A stretch of DNA of 32,079 nucleotides from Deltaproteobacteria bacterium (GTDB lineage Bacteria > Desulfobacterota > SM23-61). Both the position numbers and the translations under genes were made by a program. Below, piece by piece: positions 7,368 to 15,020 of the stretch. The first letter of the stretch is position 1, and the number at the start of each line of letters is the position of its first letter. Location of the stretch: positions 1 through 32,079 of the forward strand of contig JAPLIW010000424.1 of the NCBI GenBank assembly GCA_026388915.1. The letters are read 5' to 3'. Under the pieces are notes generated by a model, which worked only from the letters and a program-made list of their open reading frames with translations, made no database searches and was not told where the DNA came from.

Positions 7368-8228
7368 ATGAAACGATTCGGACTCGCTTTGATTTTGTCC
7401 CTTATTATTTTGAGCCTTGCGGCCTCCGCCCCGGCTCAGACCCAGTCCACCCTGGAAAAGATCAAAAACTCGGGTGTCTTTACCATCGGGGTGCGCAACG
7501 CCTCCGCCCCCTTCTCTTTCATCAACAAACAGAATGAAAGAGCCGGCTTCTCCAATGACCTGGCTGAGCTGGTTCATAAGGCCATCGAGAAGAAACTGGG
7601 AAAGCAGATCAAATTGGAGATGAAGGAAACCAGCCCGGCCACCCGGATTGCGCTGCTCACCAGCATGTCGGTAGACCTGATTACTGAAACGATGACCGAC
7701 ACCCGGCCCCGAAGGGACAGCGTCGATTTCAGCCTTACCTATTTTGTAACCGGAGCCGACTTCATTGTTAAGAAGGGAAGCCCCATTAAAGGGACCAAGG
7801 ATATCGCCGGGAAACGAATCGGCACCCAGCAGGGGTCGACCAATGAGCGGGTCCTGAGGGAGAAATACACCCAGGCCCAGCTGGTCACCTTCCCGGACCA
7901 GGCCGCTGCTTTCATGGCTCTGCAGCAGGGAAAGCTCGACGCTTACTGTAATGACGCGATTCAGCTCTGGGGGTTGAAGTATAAATCCGCCACTCCCGAC
8001 CAGTGGGTTGTCGTGGGAGACTGGATCAGCTACGAACCCTACGGGTTCGCGATGCGCAAGAATGACTCCGATTTCCGCGCCGTGGTAAACAACGCCCTGA
8101 TGGAAGCCATCGAGGGAGGAGAGTACTTCAAGCTCTATGAGAAATGGTTCGGGACCAAGAGCGACGTGCCCTACCCCATGAACCAGACCTTTAAGACCTT
8201 CCTCCTTTACCAGGTAGTTCCCAAATAA
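7368..8228 (+). CDS. Amino-acid ABC transporter periplasmic substrate-binding protein
   Basis: This 286-residue family-3 solute-binding protein has a clear signal peptide: MKR, a hydrophobic stretch at residues 5-20, and an APA|Q cleavage site around residues 21-24. Mature domain features are VFTIGVRNASAPFSF near 36-50, GFSNDLAELV near 59-68, DLITETMTDTRPRRDSVDFSLTYFVTGADFIV near 102-133, and GKRIGTQQGST near 147-157. A strong AAAGGAGGT ribosome site precedes the ATG, fitting the high expression usual for binding proteins. A 10-bp-stem hairpin just after the stop may stabilise this mRNA relative to the permease genes. Substrate class (glutamate/aspartate-like) is inferred from resemblance only. 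Confidence 0.9.
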   Translation: MKRFGLALILSLIILSLAASAPAQTQSTLEKIKNSGVFTIGVRNASAPFSFINKQNERAGFSNDLAELVHKAIEKKLGKQIKLEMKETSPATRIALLTSMSVDLITETMTDTRPRRDSVDFSLTYFVTGADFIVKKGSPIKGTKDIAGKRIGTQQGSTNERVLREKYTQAQLVTFPDQAAAFMALQQGKLDAYCNDAIQLWGLKYKSATPDQWVVVGDWISYEPYGFAMRKNDSDFRAVVNNALMEAIEGGEYFKLYEKWFGTKSDVPYPMNQTFKTFLLYQVVPK

Positions 8229-8246
8229 TAGGCACCAGGAAAAGAC

Positions 8247-8271
8247 TCCGGGGAGGCAACTCCTCCCCGGA
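8247..8271 (+). promoter_or_regulatory. Intercistronic stem-loop between binding protein and permease genes
   Basis: TCCGGGGAGG (8247-8256) and CCTCCCCGGA (8262-8271) form a perfect 10-bp stem with a 5-base loop and no T run. In ABC importer operons such hairpins often protect the upstream mRNA or attenuate downstream transcription, keeping binding protein in excess. Role inferred. Confidence 0.55.
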
Positions 8272-8304
8272 TTTGGGTCCGGGATGATTTTTGGATTTCT
8301 AGGC

Positions 8305-9030
8305 ATGACCTATGAGTTCAAGTGGTCCGTTCTGTGGGCCCAGCCGCATCTTACCTGGCTCATCGACGGGCTCCTGACCACCCTTCGGCTGGCCTCGATC
8401 AGCTGGTGCATCGCCGTTCTTCTGGGGATTGTCTTCGGGGCCATGCGGACCGTCCCCTTCCGGCCGGTCCGGGTCGTGGCGACCGCCTACGTGGAGTTCT
8501 TCCGCAACGTCCCCCTGCTGGTGTGGCTTTTTTTCTGGTATTTCGGAGCCCCGGAAGCCTTTCCCGAACCGGTCCGCCAATGGTTCATTCACCACGGGAT
8601 TGAATTCTGGTCCGCGGTTGCGGGCATCAGCGTCTACCACGGGGCCAGGTTTGCGGAGGTCATCCGGGCGGGGATCCAAGCCATCCCCAGGACCCAGCTC
8701 GAAGCCGGGCTTTCTTCCGGGCTCTCGGTGGCCGCCACCTATCGGCTGATCATTATCCCCATCGCCCTGCGCCTCATCGTTCCCCCGGCCACCAACGAAT
8801 CTTTGAACCTTCTGAAGAACACCTCCTTGGCCATGACCATCGGCGTAGCCGAGCTTACTTTCGCCGCCCGCCAGATCGAGACCTACACGGCCAAGGCCGT
8901 GGAAGCCCTGACCTCGGCGGCCTTGATCTACCTGGTCCTCTGCCTGTCGATTTCCAGCGTCATGAACTGGCTTGAGGGAAAATTCGCCATTCCCGGGCTC
9001 ATCGCCCGGGGGACGAGGGCCGAACATTGA
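8305..9030 (+). CDS. Amino-acid ABC transporter permease 1 (GltJ/HisM type)
   Basis: An inner-membrane permease of the His/Glu/Gln/Arg/opine family with several hydrophobic segments. The family motif AYVEFFRNVPLLVWLFFWYF is followed later by the EAA-type loop IRAGIQAIPRTQLEAGLSSGLS, which contacts the ATPase. The frame is also open from an ATG at 8284. I prefer the ATG at 8305 (MTYEFKWSVLW) because that is where homologous text usually begins; neither has a strong ribosome site. The stop overlaps the next gene's TTG start. It pairs with the second permease to form the membrane channel. Confidence 0.88.
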   Translation: MTYEFKWSVLWAQPHLTWLIDGLLTTLRLASISWCIAVLLGIVFGAMRTVPFRPVRVVATAYVEFFRNVPLLVWLFFWYFGAPEAFPEPVRQWFIHHGIEFWSAVAGISVYHGARFAEVIRAGIQAIPRTQLEAGLSSGLSVAATYRLIIIPIALRLIVPPATNESLNLLKNTSLAMTIGVAELTFAARQIETYTAKAVEALTSAALIYLVLCLSISSVMNWLEGKFAIPGLIARGTRAEH

Positions 9031-9716
9031 GCTTTGACTGGGGCGCCATCCTTGCCAATGCCAAATTTCTCCTGGTCCAGGGCCTGCTGGGGTTCGGGAT
9101 TTACGGGGGGGGAACGCTCCGGCTCGCCATTCCCGCCATCCTGTTCGGATTCGTGATCGGGATCATCCTTGGCTTGGCTCGTCTGGCCCAGCGTCCCTGG
9201 ATCCATTACCCGGCCGTGGTCTATATCGAATTCATCCGCGGGGTCCCCCTGATTATCGTTATTTTCTATTTCTGGTTTCTGGTTCCGGTCCTGATCGGCC
9301 GCCCCGTTCCCGAGTACTGGGTGGCGCTGACGGCTTTTGTGGTCTTTGAAGGGGCCTACATCGGGGAAATCATCCGGGCCGGGATCCAGTCCGTGGCCAA
9401 AGGACAGGTCGACGCGGCCACCGCGTCCGGGCTTAATTACGCCCATACCATGATCCATGTGATTCTGCCCCAGGCGGTCCGCAACATGATTCCTTCGCTG
9501 GTCACTCAGTTCATCGTCCTTTTCAAGGATACCTCCCTGGCCTCAATCATCGGCATGATGGACCTGACCAAGGCGGCCCAGACGGTGAGCGAGAGGGAGA
9601 TCAAGCCCTTCGAAATGTACCTCTTCATCGCTGTCGTGTACTGGTGCTTTACCTACAGCATGTCCCGTTTCGCCCAGTGGCTGGAGACCCGCATGTCTCC
9701 CGACCGGGTTCGCTGA
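9027..9716 (+). CDS. Amino-acid ABC transporter permease 2 (GltK type)
   Basis: This is a 229-residue permease with TTG start overlapping the previous stop (TTGA), indicating coupled translation. Family motifs include YIEFIRGVPLIIVIFYFWF and the EAA loop EIIRAGIQSVAKGQVDAATASGL, followed by PQAVRNMIPSLVTQFIVLFKDTSL and five or so hydrophobic segments. Together with permease 1, the GlnQ-like ATPase and the binding protein it completes a four-component importer. No regulatory gene is attached. Confidence 0.9.
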   Translation: MSFDWGAILANAKFLLVQGLLGFGIYGGGTLRLAIPAILFGFVIGIILGLARLAQRPWIHYPAVVYIEFIRGVPLIIVIFYFWFLVPVLIGRPVPEYWVALTAFVVFEGAYIGEIIRAGIQSVAKGQVDAATASGLNYAHTMIHVILPQAVRNMIPSLVTQFIVLFKDTSLASIIGMMDLTKAAQTVSEREIKPFEMYLFIAVVYWCFTYSMSRFAQWLETRMSPDRVR

Positions 9717-9753
9717 AAGCTTTTCCCCCTACCACAAAAATTCAAAGAGTTCC

Positions 9754-9821
9754 GGCAGGTTGCCCTGCCCAATTTATGCCTTGGCAAGAAGGATATAATT
9801 CTATAAGAATTCTATTCTTGC
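9754..9821. other. Hairpins in the gap after the ABC operon
   Basis: GGCAGG-TTGC-CCTGCC (9754-9769) is a small hairpin that may end the ABC transcript, though no T run follows. A nested structure lies at 9784-9821: outer GCAAGAA/TTCTTGC and inner AATTCT-ATA-AGAATT (9797-9811). It may serve the convergent transcripts. Confidence 0.4.
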
Positions 9822-9851
9822 GGAACGAGGGGGAGTGAATTCCGGACTATC

Positions 9852-10353
9852 CTAAGCTCCTAGTAAACAAGAGCCAAGTATTTCCACTGCCGGCTGGTAA
9901 AACTGTTTCATGAAAATCTCCGGATTGAGGTAAAGCTCATTTTCCACAAATCCGGACCCTCTCCGGAGCTTTCGGGCAATGATCACCTGCGGGATTTTCA
10001 GCAGAAGCAAGTCTCCTTCCTTCATGTGCTGGCGATAGCTTTTGAGGACATGGAAATTCTGGGTGGCCTTACCATCTTTCTCCAAAAGTAGGCGATAAAA
10101 GGTGGAATCAATTTCCAGGAGGCGGAAATGCTCGAAGTACTCAGTTACACTTTCAACCGGGAGGGTTTCTTCGTTGAAGGTTTTGTCCCCGACTTTATGG
10201 CTCCTGCGGGTAATCCCCTTTTTCGTATCGCCCTTCTGAATAAATCTGCCCGATCCATCGGGCATAACGATCACTGGCCGTTCCGATGAGAATGCCCGGA
10301 TGAAGGTTGCGAAAGCGATATGGATTCGATTCTAAATCAGCGGCCGTTCTCAT
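9852..10353 (-). pseudogene. DUF72 (YecE-like) gene, frameshifted and 3'-truncated
   Basis: The minus strand starts with ATG at 10353 and reads through NLHPGILIGTASDRYARWIG and QIYSEGRYEKG, the conserved N-terminus of a DUF72 subgroup. The frame then breaks. The continuation (ITRRSHKVGDKTF..., VTEYFEHFRLLEIDSTFYR, LLKIPQVIIARKL, YLNPEIFMKQFYQPAVEILG) is in another frame. One extra base in the CCCC run at 10215-10218 would explain this. The protein then stops at 9852, after about 165 residues in total, whereas DUF72 proteins are usually 240-300 residues, so the C-terminal third or more is missing. The gene begins 23 bp after the ywbE stop and was probably co-transcribed. Function of the family is unknown. 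Confidence 0.75.
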
Positions 10354-10376
10354 CTCTTTCCTCAACGCCCCCCAAG

Positions 10377-10574
10377 CTAGCCTTCTATTATTTTCTTAAC
10401 CCGGCCAATTTCACCGCCCTCTAAGCGGACTTTAATGCCATGGGGGTGAGTCGGAGATTTTGTTAGAATGTCCTTCACTATGCCTTCCGTTAGTTTCCCG
10501 GAACTTTGGTCTTTCTTTAACACGATCAAAACCCTTACCCCTGATTTTATATCCCTGCGATTTGTACCGTTCAT
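10377..10574 (-). CDS. ywbE: YwbE-family small protein (DUF2196)
   Basis: A 65-residue protein starting MNGTNRRDIKSG, with the family-defining core LKKDQSSGKLTEGIVKDILT and HPHGIKVRLEGGEIGRVK. This small beta-rich family is uncharacterised and is near its usual length here. The ATG overlaps the stop of yaiI (ATGA), so the two are translationally coupled. The frame stays open another 78 codons upstream, but that extension lies over yaiI and has no family resemblance. Confidence 0.85.
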   Translation of the reverse strand: MNGTNRRDIKSGVRVLIVLKKDQSSGKLTEGIVKDILTKSPTHPHGIKVRLEGGEIGRVKKIIEG

Positions 10575-11047
10575 AATCCCGCTTTCATTGCCCCCTGCTT
10601 CCTGGTACGTAGGGCTTGGATCGTTTCGTCGAGGCGCTGGAGGAAACGGGAGCGGTCTCGTTTCCCGAAGGGAGCTGGCCCCCCTGTTAGGGTCCCGAGA
10701 TCGCGGAGGTGGGACAGAAGCCCCCGGCTCGCGAGGGCTTCGCCGATGCTTTCCTTGGTGAAAATGCGACCCGACGGACCGAGCACCCGGGCATCCTTTT
10801 CCAAGCACCGAGAAGCCAGGGGGATATCCCCGGTGATCACGATATCATTCTCGCTCACATGCTCGACAATCCAATCATCGGCCGCGTTGAACTGCCCATC
10901 CACAATAACTACTTCGAGCCAGTCCTTCTGCGGGGTCCTCATCCGCGAGTTCGAAACCAAGGTGACCTTGAGCCCATAGCGCTTGGCCACACGATAGACT
11001 TCCTGCTTTACCGGGCAGCCATCCGCATCGATAAAGATGTCTAACAA
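10571..11047 (-). CDS. YaiI/YqxD family protein (DUF188)
   Basis: 158 residues with the conserved opening IFIDADGCPVKQEVYRVA, then VSNSRM, the block DDWIVEHVSENDIVITGDIPLASRCLEKDARVLGPSGRIFT and the tail FGKRDRSRFLQRLD; these are typical of the UPF0178/DUF188 family. The Asp-rich opening resembles PIN-like/NYN nucleases, but no activity is established. The start is a TTG at 11047 with AAAGG about 10 bases upstream; no in-frame ATG is available near it. Coupled to ywbE by an ATGA overlap. Confidence 0.88.
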   Translation of the reverse strand: MLDIFIDADGCPVKQEVYRVAKRYGLKVTLVSNSRMRTPQKDWLEVVIVDGQFNAADDWIVEHVSENDIVITGDIPLASRCLEKDARVLGPSGRIFTKESIGEALASRGLLSHLRDLGTLTGGPAPFGKRDRSRFLQRLDETIQALRTRKQGAMKAGL

Positions 11048-11059
11048 GCATGGACCTTT

Positions 11060-11158
11060 CTATGCGAAGATAGGGGCGAGGGAGTACCGGGCACCTTTTA
11101 CACCGACAATTACGTGGTAGAGGGCACCGCGGAAATAAACTTTCGGTCTTCGAGCCAT
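11060..11158 (-). pseudogene. Relic of a REP-associated tyrosine transposase (RAYT) N-terminus
   Basis: Reading the minus strand from ATG at 11158 gives MARRPKVYFRGALYHVIV, the standard opening of Y1/RAYT (TnpA_REP) proteins. The match then stops abruptly and the frame closes after about 32 codons at a TAG. The catalytic HUH and Tyr regions are absent, so this is a fossil. Just upstream, GGGACAGGTCAGGCTATTATAAT is reminiscent of leader sequence found before RAYT genes (from memory). It lies between yaiI and a tRNA gene, in about 260 bp otherwise lacking genes. Confidence 0.6.
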
Positions 11159-11311
11159 GGGCGCTTTATTCCGCAGCAAGCATAATTGGTCAGTACTTTA
11201 TTATAATAGCCTGACCTGTCCCAAGACGGACTTGAGTTGACAGCGCAGGGAGAGAAAGGAGTGTAGGGGCAGTCCAGGGACGGTGTTTTTTGCAAATTCC
11301 TCAATGATATC

Positions 11312-11388
11312 TGGTGGCGGTGCAGGGATTTGAACCCCGGACACTGCGGATATGAGCCGCATGCTCTGACCACCTGAGCTACACCGCC
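11312..11388 (-). tRNA. tRNA with CAT anticodon, probably elongator tRNA-Met (tRNA-Ile2 not excluded)
   Basis: A 77-nt cloverleaf can be folded by eye: acceptor GGCGGTG/CACCGCC, D-stem GCTC/GAGC, anticodon stem TGCGG/CCGCA around loop CTCATAT (anticodon CAT), T-stem CGGGG/CCCTG around TTCAAAT, discriminator A and an encoded CCA. A paired first acceptor position and the lack of three G-C pairs next to the anticodon loop argue against initiator tRNA. Telling Met from lysidine-modified Ile2 would need identity-element scoring. Confidence 0.9.
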
Positions 11389-11411
11389 ACGCGCTTGAAA
11401 GGGTATTAAAA

Positions 11412-11441
11412 TTTATAATTCGATTTTTGGTGGGTTGTCAA
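11412..11441 (-). promoter_or_regulatory. Promoter of the tRNA gene
   Basis: On the minus strand, TTGACA (11436-11441) and TATAAA (11412-11417) are separated by 18 bp, with the -10 box 24 bp upstream of the tRNA 5' end. Both boxes are near consensus. Confidence 0.7.
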
Positions 11442-11460
11442 CAGAAAAGAGAGCAAAAAC

Positions 11461-11526
11461 AGCTCATAGCTGATAGCTCAAGGCAAAAGCTTTAGGACCA
11501 TGAGCTACGAGCTATGAGCCATGAGC
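11461..11526. repeat. AGCTCATAGC-type inverted repeat downstream of ttcA
   Basis: AGCTCATAGCTGATAGCTCA (11461-11480) faces TGAGCTACGAGCTATGAGCC (11501-11520). The pair folds into a long imperfect stem directly next to the ttcA stop codon and may act as its transcript end. It is of the simple dispersed-repeat type seen between genes here. Confidence 0.55.
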
Positions 11527-12263
11527 TATTTGATCAGCAGATAATCCGGCTTCACATGCATCATGGCCTTGAAGATGTTTTCCTTGACCCCCCGGTGATC
11601 CTTGTCCAATTTCTTGATCAAATCTTTTATGTACTCCCTCTTGGTGTGATTCGCCGTGGGGCATGGATTTTCCATGACCGGGAGCTCCGCCTCCCGCGCG
11701 AACCGCTTCAACAGGTGCTCGTCCGTGTAGGCAAAGGGCCGGATGAGAAAGAACTCCCCTTGAAAATAAGACTGATAGGGGATCATGGTGCTGATTTCCC
11801 GTCCGAAAAATATGTTCAGAAGAAGAGTTTCGATGACGTCGTCCTTATTGTGAGCCAGGGCCAATTTATTGCATTTGTAATCCCGGGCCAGTTCAAAGAG
11901 CTTCCGGCGGCGCAGCCGGGAGCAGAGAAAGCAGGGGCTGGCCTTGCGGTTGTAATCGCTGTGCGACAAAAGGCCGATGTTCGATTTTTCGATGCGGTAA
12001 GGGACCCCCTCTTTCTCGAAGTAGTCCTTCAGGATCTGTGCCGGCTGCCCGTTCGTCCCCTCGAATCCCAGGTCCACATAGACGGCGAGAACGAATTCCG
12101 GCCTGGGCACGAAAAGAAGGGGGCCGGTGATCAGCTTTAGCAGCGTCAAGCTGTCCGCCCCGCCCGAAACCCCCACCAATACACGGTCTCCTTCCGCGAG
12201 CATTCCGTGTTTGAGAACCGCCTGCTCGAATCGTTTCCGGAGGTGAAGATAGAGCTTGCTCAT
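11526..12263 (-). CDS. TtcA-like tRNA thiolation / PP-loop ATPase
   Basis: A 245-residue PP-loop protein. The ATP-binding loop is GVSGGADSLTLL (Ser33-Ser38), the central CxxC is in ASPCFLCSRLRRR, a third cysteine is in ENPCPT, and LAHNKDDVIETLLLNIFFG is the TtcA-type helix. TtcA adds sulfur to C32 of tRNAs using a [4Fe-4S] cluster held by such cysteines. The usual SGGKDS loop has Ala in place of Lys here. I start at ATG 12263 (MSKLYLHLRKRF). A TTG further upstream at 12302 would add 13 residues translated from repeat-like sequence. The gene is monocistronic in appearance. Confidence 0.82.
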   Translation of the reverse strand: MSKLYLHLRKRFEQAVLKHGMLAEGDRVLVGVSGGADSLTLLKLITGPLLFVPRPEFVLAVYVDLGFEGTNGQPAQILKDYFEKEGVPYRIEKSNIGLLSHSDYNRKASPCFLCSRLRRRKLFELARDYKCNKLALAHNKDDVIETLLLNIFFGREISTMIPYQSYFQGEFFLIRPFAYTDEHLLKRFAREAELPVMENPCPTANHTKREYIKDLIKKLDKDHRGVKENIFKAMMHVKPDYLLIK

Positions 12264-12309
12264 TTCCTTTCGCCACAGAGCGCCTAACGCGGCCGGCGAC
12301 AATCAAAAA

Positions 12310-12475
12310 CAATGAACCGCAGAGCACGCAGAGACCGCAGAGGTCATTCCCCCCAAAAAACCGTCAAATCTAAGGTAATCTTTGCAATTTATTTACCCAT
12401 CTTACCTTGTACCTCGGGACTTGGGCCCTTAACCATTATCACCTCTGTGTCCTCTGCGAACTCTGTGGTTAAGTT
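12310..12475. repeat. CCGCAGAG / CTCTGTGG inverted repeat pair upstream of ttcA
   Basis: The left arm near 12315-12341 repeats CGCAGAG three times. The right arm near 12443-12474 repeats CTCTGTG/CTCTGCG in inverse orientation. Related arms occur near 28988-29110 and 29604-29656. The 264-bp gap between ttcA and the hydrolase holds no gene. Confidence 0.55.
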
Positions 12476-12527
12476 TTAATATTCTTATCATACCCCAAAT
12501 GCGCTGAATCAGGTCAAGAATTCGGGG

Positions 12528-13676
12528 TCATCGGTAGCCGAGCAGTCGGTAGGTAAGCAGAAAAAGCTTCCAGCCTTCCGGCAGGTAAAAAGAAAATAGA
12601 TTTCCCGCGGTCAGTGGTTTTTCTTCAGGGTCTATGTGGGAAAAGGTTTTTAGGATCTTCATGCACACCTTTTCCGAATGCGGAGCGGCCTGGGCCAGCC
12701 GAAGAGTTTCCGTAAAAGGGATCAAGTCGTCATCTTCCCCGTGGGCCAGAATCAGGCTGGCCCGGAGGTCTTTAAACACCGGGGCCACCGCCAGGGCATT
12801 CATGGAAGATCGGATCGCCGGGGGTAATTTCCGGATAAAGGACTCAGTCTGAGAAGGATCGGCATGGGAGAGGAGGTCCAGCACGTTCCTCCCCTCCCCT
12901 CCCAGCTGGGATAAAAATGAGTCGATGGGCGCGCGTTCGTCCCGCAGTTTGACCTTCAGGATCTTTCTCAAGACGGCTCGGTCTTCCGCAGACTCGACCC
13001 AATCGAGGTTATTGGCCAGGAAGACCCATTTGCCGTATTCCTGGGGCTTGCGGAAATAGCGATGCCCCTGGAATTCAAAATGGCCGGTGGCGATGAAAGA
13101 AAGGACATTCCTCAGGTCGTAATACCCCCCGAAGGAGACCACAAACCGAACCTTCGCGCGAATCTCCGGGCGGCAGGCGGCGATGATCGTGGGGCCGGCT
13201 CCGTAGCTGAACCCGAAGAGACCGCAGGAGTCCGCCCGGACCTCCTGCCGGGAAAGCAAGTGAGAAAAGGCCGCCTTGATTTCCTCTATATCCGAGGGGG
13301 CGATGCGAAAGGCCCTCATTCCTTTCAGGTCGGGGACGAAGACCACGAACCCCGCCCGGCAGAGCATCGAGGCAAAGCGTTTCAACCGGGGGTCATCCTT
13401 CCCGGTGTCAATGACCCCGTGATTCAGCAGAATTCCGCCCCTTTTCCCTTCGGGGTGGGGAAGATAGAGGTCGGCTTTCATGAATCCCATCGGGCCTTCC
13501 CAAGAGACTTCCTTTACTACCGGGCGGGGAGGGGTTTTTTCCAACCATCCTGGTTTTTCGAAATTCAGAAGTTCGCTTAAGAGCAGAACACTCCTGAAGG
13601 TCCTCTCGCCGTAAAGGAGGGAGAGAAAAGCCCCTAAAGCCAGGCCCAAAAACAAAGCGAGGGTTCTTTTCTTCAC
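12528..13676 (-). CDS. Alpha/beta hydrolase with N-terminal membrane anchor
   Basis: 382 residues. An N-terminal hydrophobic segment (about residues 5-22) suggests a signal anchor or signal peptide. The hydrolase fold shows the oxyanion-side NHGVIDTG (near 85-92), nucleophile elbow GFSYG with Ser157, probable acid in GEDDDLIP and probable His in FSHIDPE. It resembles dienelactone hydrolase/prolyl-oligopeptidase-type hydrolases, but the substrate is unknown. The start is GTG (13676), overlapping the ksgA stop in GTGA, so it is the last gene of the tsaD-DUF2062-ksgA operon. Confidence 0.75.
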   Translation of the reverse strand: MKKRTLALFLGLALGAFLSLLYGERTFRSVLLLSELLNFEKPGWLEKTPPRPVVKEVSWEGPMGFMKADLYLPHPEGKRGGILLNHGVIDTGKDDPRLKRFASMLCRAGFVVFVPDLKGMRAFRIAPSDIEEIKAAFSHLLSRQEVRADSCGLFGFSYGAGPTIIAACRPEIRAKVRFVVSFGGYYDLRNVLSFIATGHFEFQGHRYFRKPQEYGKWVFLANNLDWVESAEDRAVLRKILKVKLRDERAPIDSFLSQLGGEGRNVLDLLSHADPSQTESFIRKLPPAIRSSMNALAVAPVFKDLRASLILAHGEDDDLIPFTETLRLAQAAPHSEKVCMKILKTFSHIDPEEKPLTAGNLFSFYLPEGWKLFLLTYRLLGYR

Positions 13677-14503
13677 TTTGAGCCCAGAAGGCGAGCCAGG
13701 GTACAGAACTTTTCCAGATTCAAAGTCTCACCCCGGGCCAGGGGGGAAATGCCGGCTATGGACAAAGCTTCCTTGATCAGAGGGGCGGGAAAACCTCCCA
13801 GCTGGAGAGCCTTACCCAGGGTCTTCCGGCGGTAGGTGAAAGCCGAACGTACGACCTTTCCCAGGTTCTTTTCGTCCTCCACCACGACTCTTGGCTTGGG
13901 GAGAACCCTGAATTTCACCACGGCAGAGTGCACTTTGGGCGGGGGGAGAAAGGAATTGGGCTTCACTTGAAAGGCAATCTTCACGTCGCTGTAAAGCTGG
14001 GACCAGACGCTGAGGGGCCCGTAGTCCCCGGTGCCCGGTTGGGCCGCGAGTCTTCGGGCCACCTCGAGCTGGAGCATCAAAACCAATAAGGAAAAGCATT
14101 CCCTTTCTTTCAACAGACGAAAGATCATGGGGGTGGAAATCTCGTACGGGAGATTGGCCACCACCTTGATTTTTCGTTTCCACCGGCGAAAGGGAGCGCC
14201 AAAGTCAAACTGCAGGGCATCCGCCCAGACGACCTCCACCGTGTCCCCGCCGGAGAACCGGTCTTTCAAAGCATCCGCGAGGGAGGAATCGATCTCCAGG
14301 GCATAGACCTTTTTCACCCGCCGGGCCAACGGCTCGGTCAGACTCCCCAACCCGGCCCCGATCTCCACCACCACATCCTCAGGCTCGAGCGACGCTGCTT
14401 CGATGATCTTGCGGAGGATGTTGGGGTCGTGGACAAAATGCTGGCCCAGGCTCTTCTTCGGCCGGATATGCAGCTCTTTAAGTTGTTTTTGAAGAGAAGT
14501 CAA
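13673..14503 (-). CDS. rsmA: 16S rRNA dimethyladenosine transferase (KsgA/RsmA)
   Basis: 276 residues with LGQHFVHDPNILRKII at the N-terminus, SAM motif I VEIGAGLGSLTEPLA (about residues 46-60), the catalytic NLPYEISTP motif, FLPPPKVHSAVV, and AFTYRRKTLGKAL in the C-terminal domain. The enzyme dimethylates two adjacent adenines in helix 45 of 16S rRNA. The start is TTG at 14503, supported by GGAG five bases upstream. The gene overlaps the end of the DUF2062 gene by 26 bp. The usual LQ(R/K)EVA helix reads LQLEVARRL here, a small departure. Confidence 0.93.
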   Translation of the reverse strand: MTSLQKQLKELHIRPKKSLGQHFVHDPNILRKIIEAASLEPEDVVVEIGAGLGSLTEPLARRVKKVYALEIDSSLADALKDRFSGGDTVEVVWADALQFDFGAPFRRWKRKIKVVANLPYEISTPMIFRLLKERECFSLLVLMLQLEVARRLAAQPGTGDYGPLSVWSQLYSDVKIAFQVKPNSFLPPPKVHSAVVKFRVLPKPRVVVEDEKNLGKVVRSAFTYRRKTLGKALQLGGFPAPLIKEALSIAGISPLARGETLNLEKFCTLARLLGSK

Positions 14504-15014
14504 TTTTCTCCAATCGCCTTCTTCGCCTTTCGCGGTAAAGCAGGACGATTTTCTTGGTCATGAAGTAGGTCGGGATCACCGCAAGCGATCCGACGACGAT
14601 CCCCCCGACGAGGAGGGGGTAATAGATTTCCCAGCCCAGATTGAGAACGTAGGAGGCGGAAAAATCGGCAGAGACCAGGGAGGGCCCGCTGGCGCCGGTG
14701 ATCGCCTGCCCCACCCTGTAATCCAGGATATAAATGAAGGGAAGGAAAAAAGGATTCGCCACCTGGCCTCCCAGGGCCGCGGCCAGTTTGCTTTTGCCCA
14801 GAAGAAAGGCGATGAAAACCCCCAGGACCAGATGCAACGGGACCGTGGGAGTAAAGCCGATGGCGACGCCGATGGCCATCCCCCCGGCCACTTCTTCCGG
14901 CTCCCCGCGCAGCCGCAGGATCCGGAGGTAGAGGAGACGAAACCGCCTCTTCCATCGGGCTCCCAGGCTTTTTGAATTCCCGTTTTTTTTCGCTTCCCTG
15001 TTTTCCATCCCCAT
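14478..15014 (-). CDS. DUF2062 domain membrane protein
   Basis: 178 residues: a basic N-terminus (KRRFRLLYLRILRLRGEPEEVAGGMAIGVAIGFTP), several hydrophobic segments, the family motif GGQVANPFFLPFIYILDYRVG, and a basic Arg-rich tail. DUF2062 proteins are small inner-membrane proteins of unknown function. It sits 6 bp downstream of tsaD and overlaps ksgA. A second possible start codon lies two codons downstream (15008). Confidence 0.82.
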   Translation of the reverse strand: MGMENREAKKNGNSKSLGARWKRRFRLLYLRILRLRGEPEEVAGGMAIGVAIGFTPTVPLHLVLGVFIAFLLGKSKLAAALGGQVANPFFLPFIYILDYRVGQAITGASGPSLVSADFSASYVLNLGWEIYYPLLVGGIVVGSLAVIPTYFMTKKIVLLYRERRRRRLEKIDFSSKTT

Positions 15015-15020
15015 GACGGA

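Noticed and set aside
7323-8306. 327-codon minus-strand frame opposite the binding-protein gene
   Set aside because: The plus strand carries a signal peptide and family motifs; the antisense translation has none.
10575-10808. N-terminal extension of ywbE
   Set aside because: The extension lies over the end of yaiI in another frame and is low-complexity; YwbE proteins begin near MNG at 10574.
11110-11373. 87-codon minus-strand frame across the tRNA
   Set aside because: It reads through most of the tRNA gene and has no recognisable content; only the RAYT relic in a different frame is credited.
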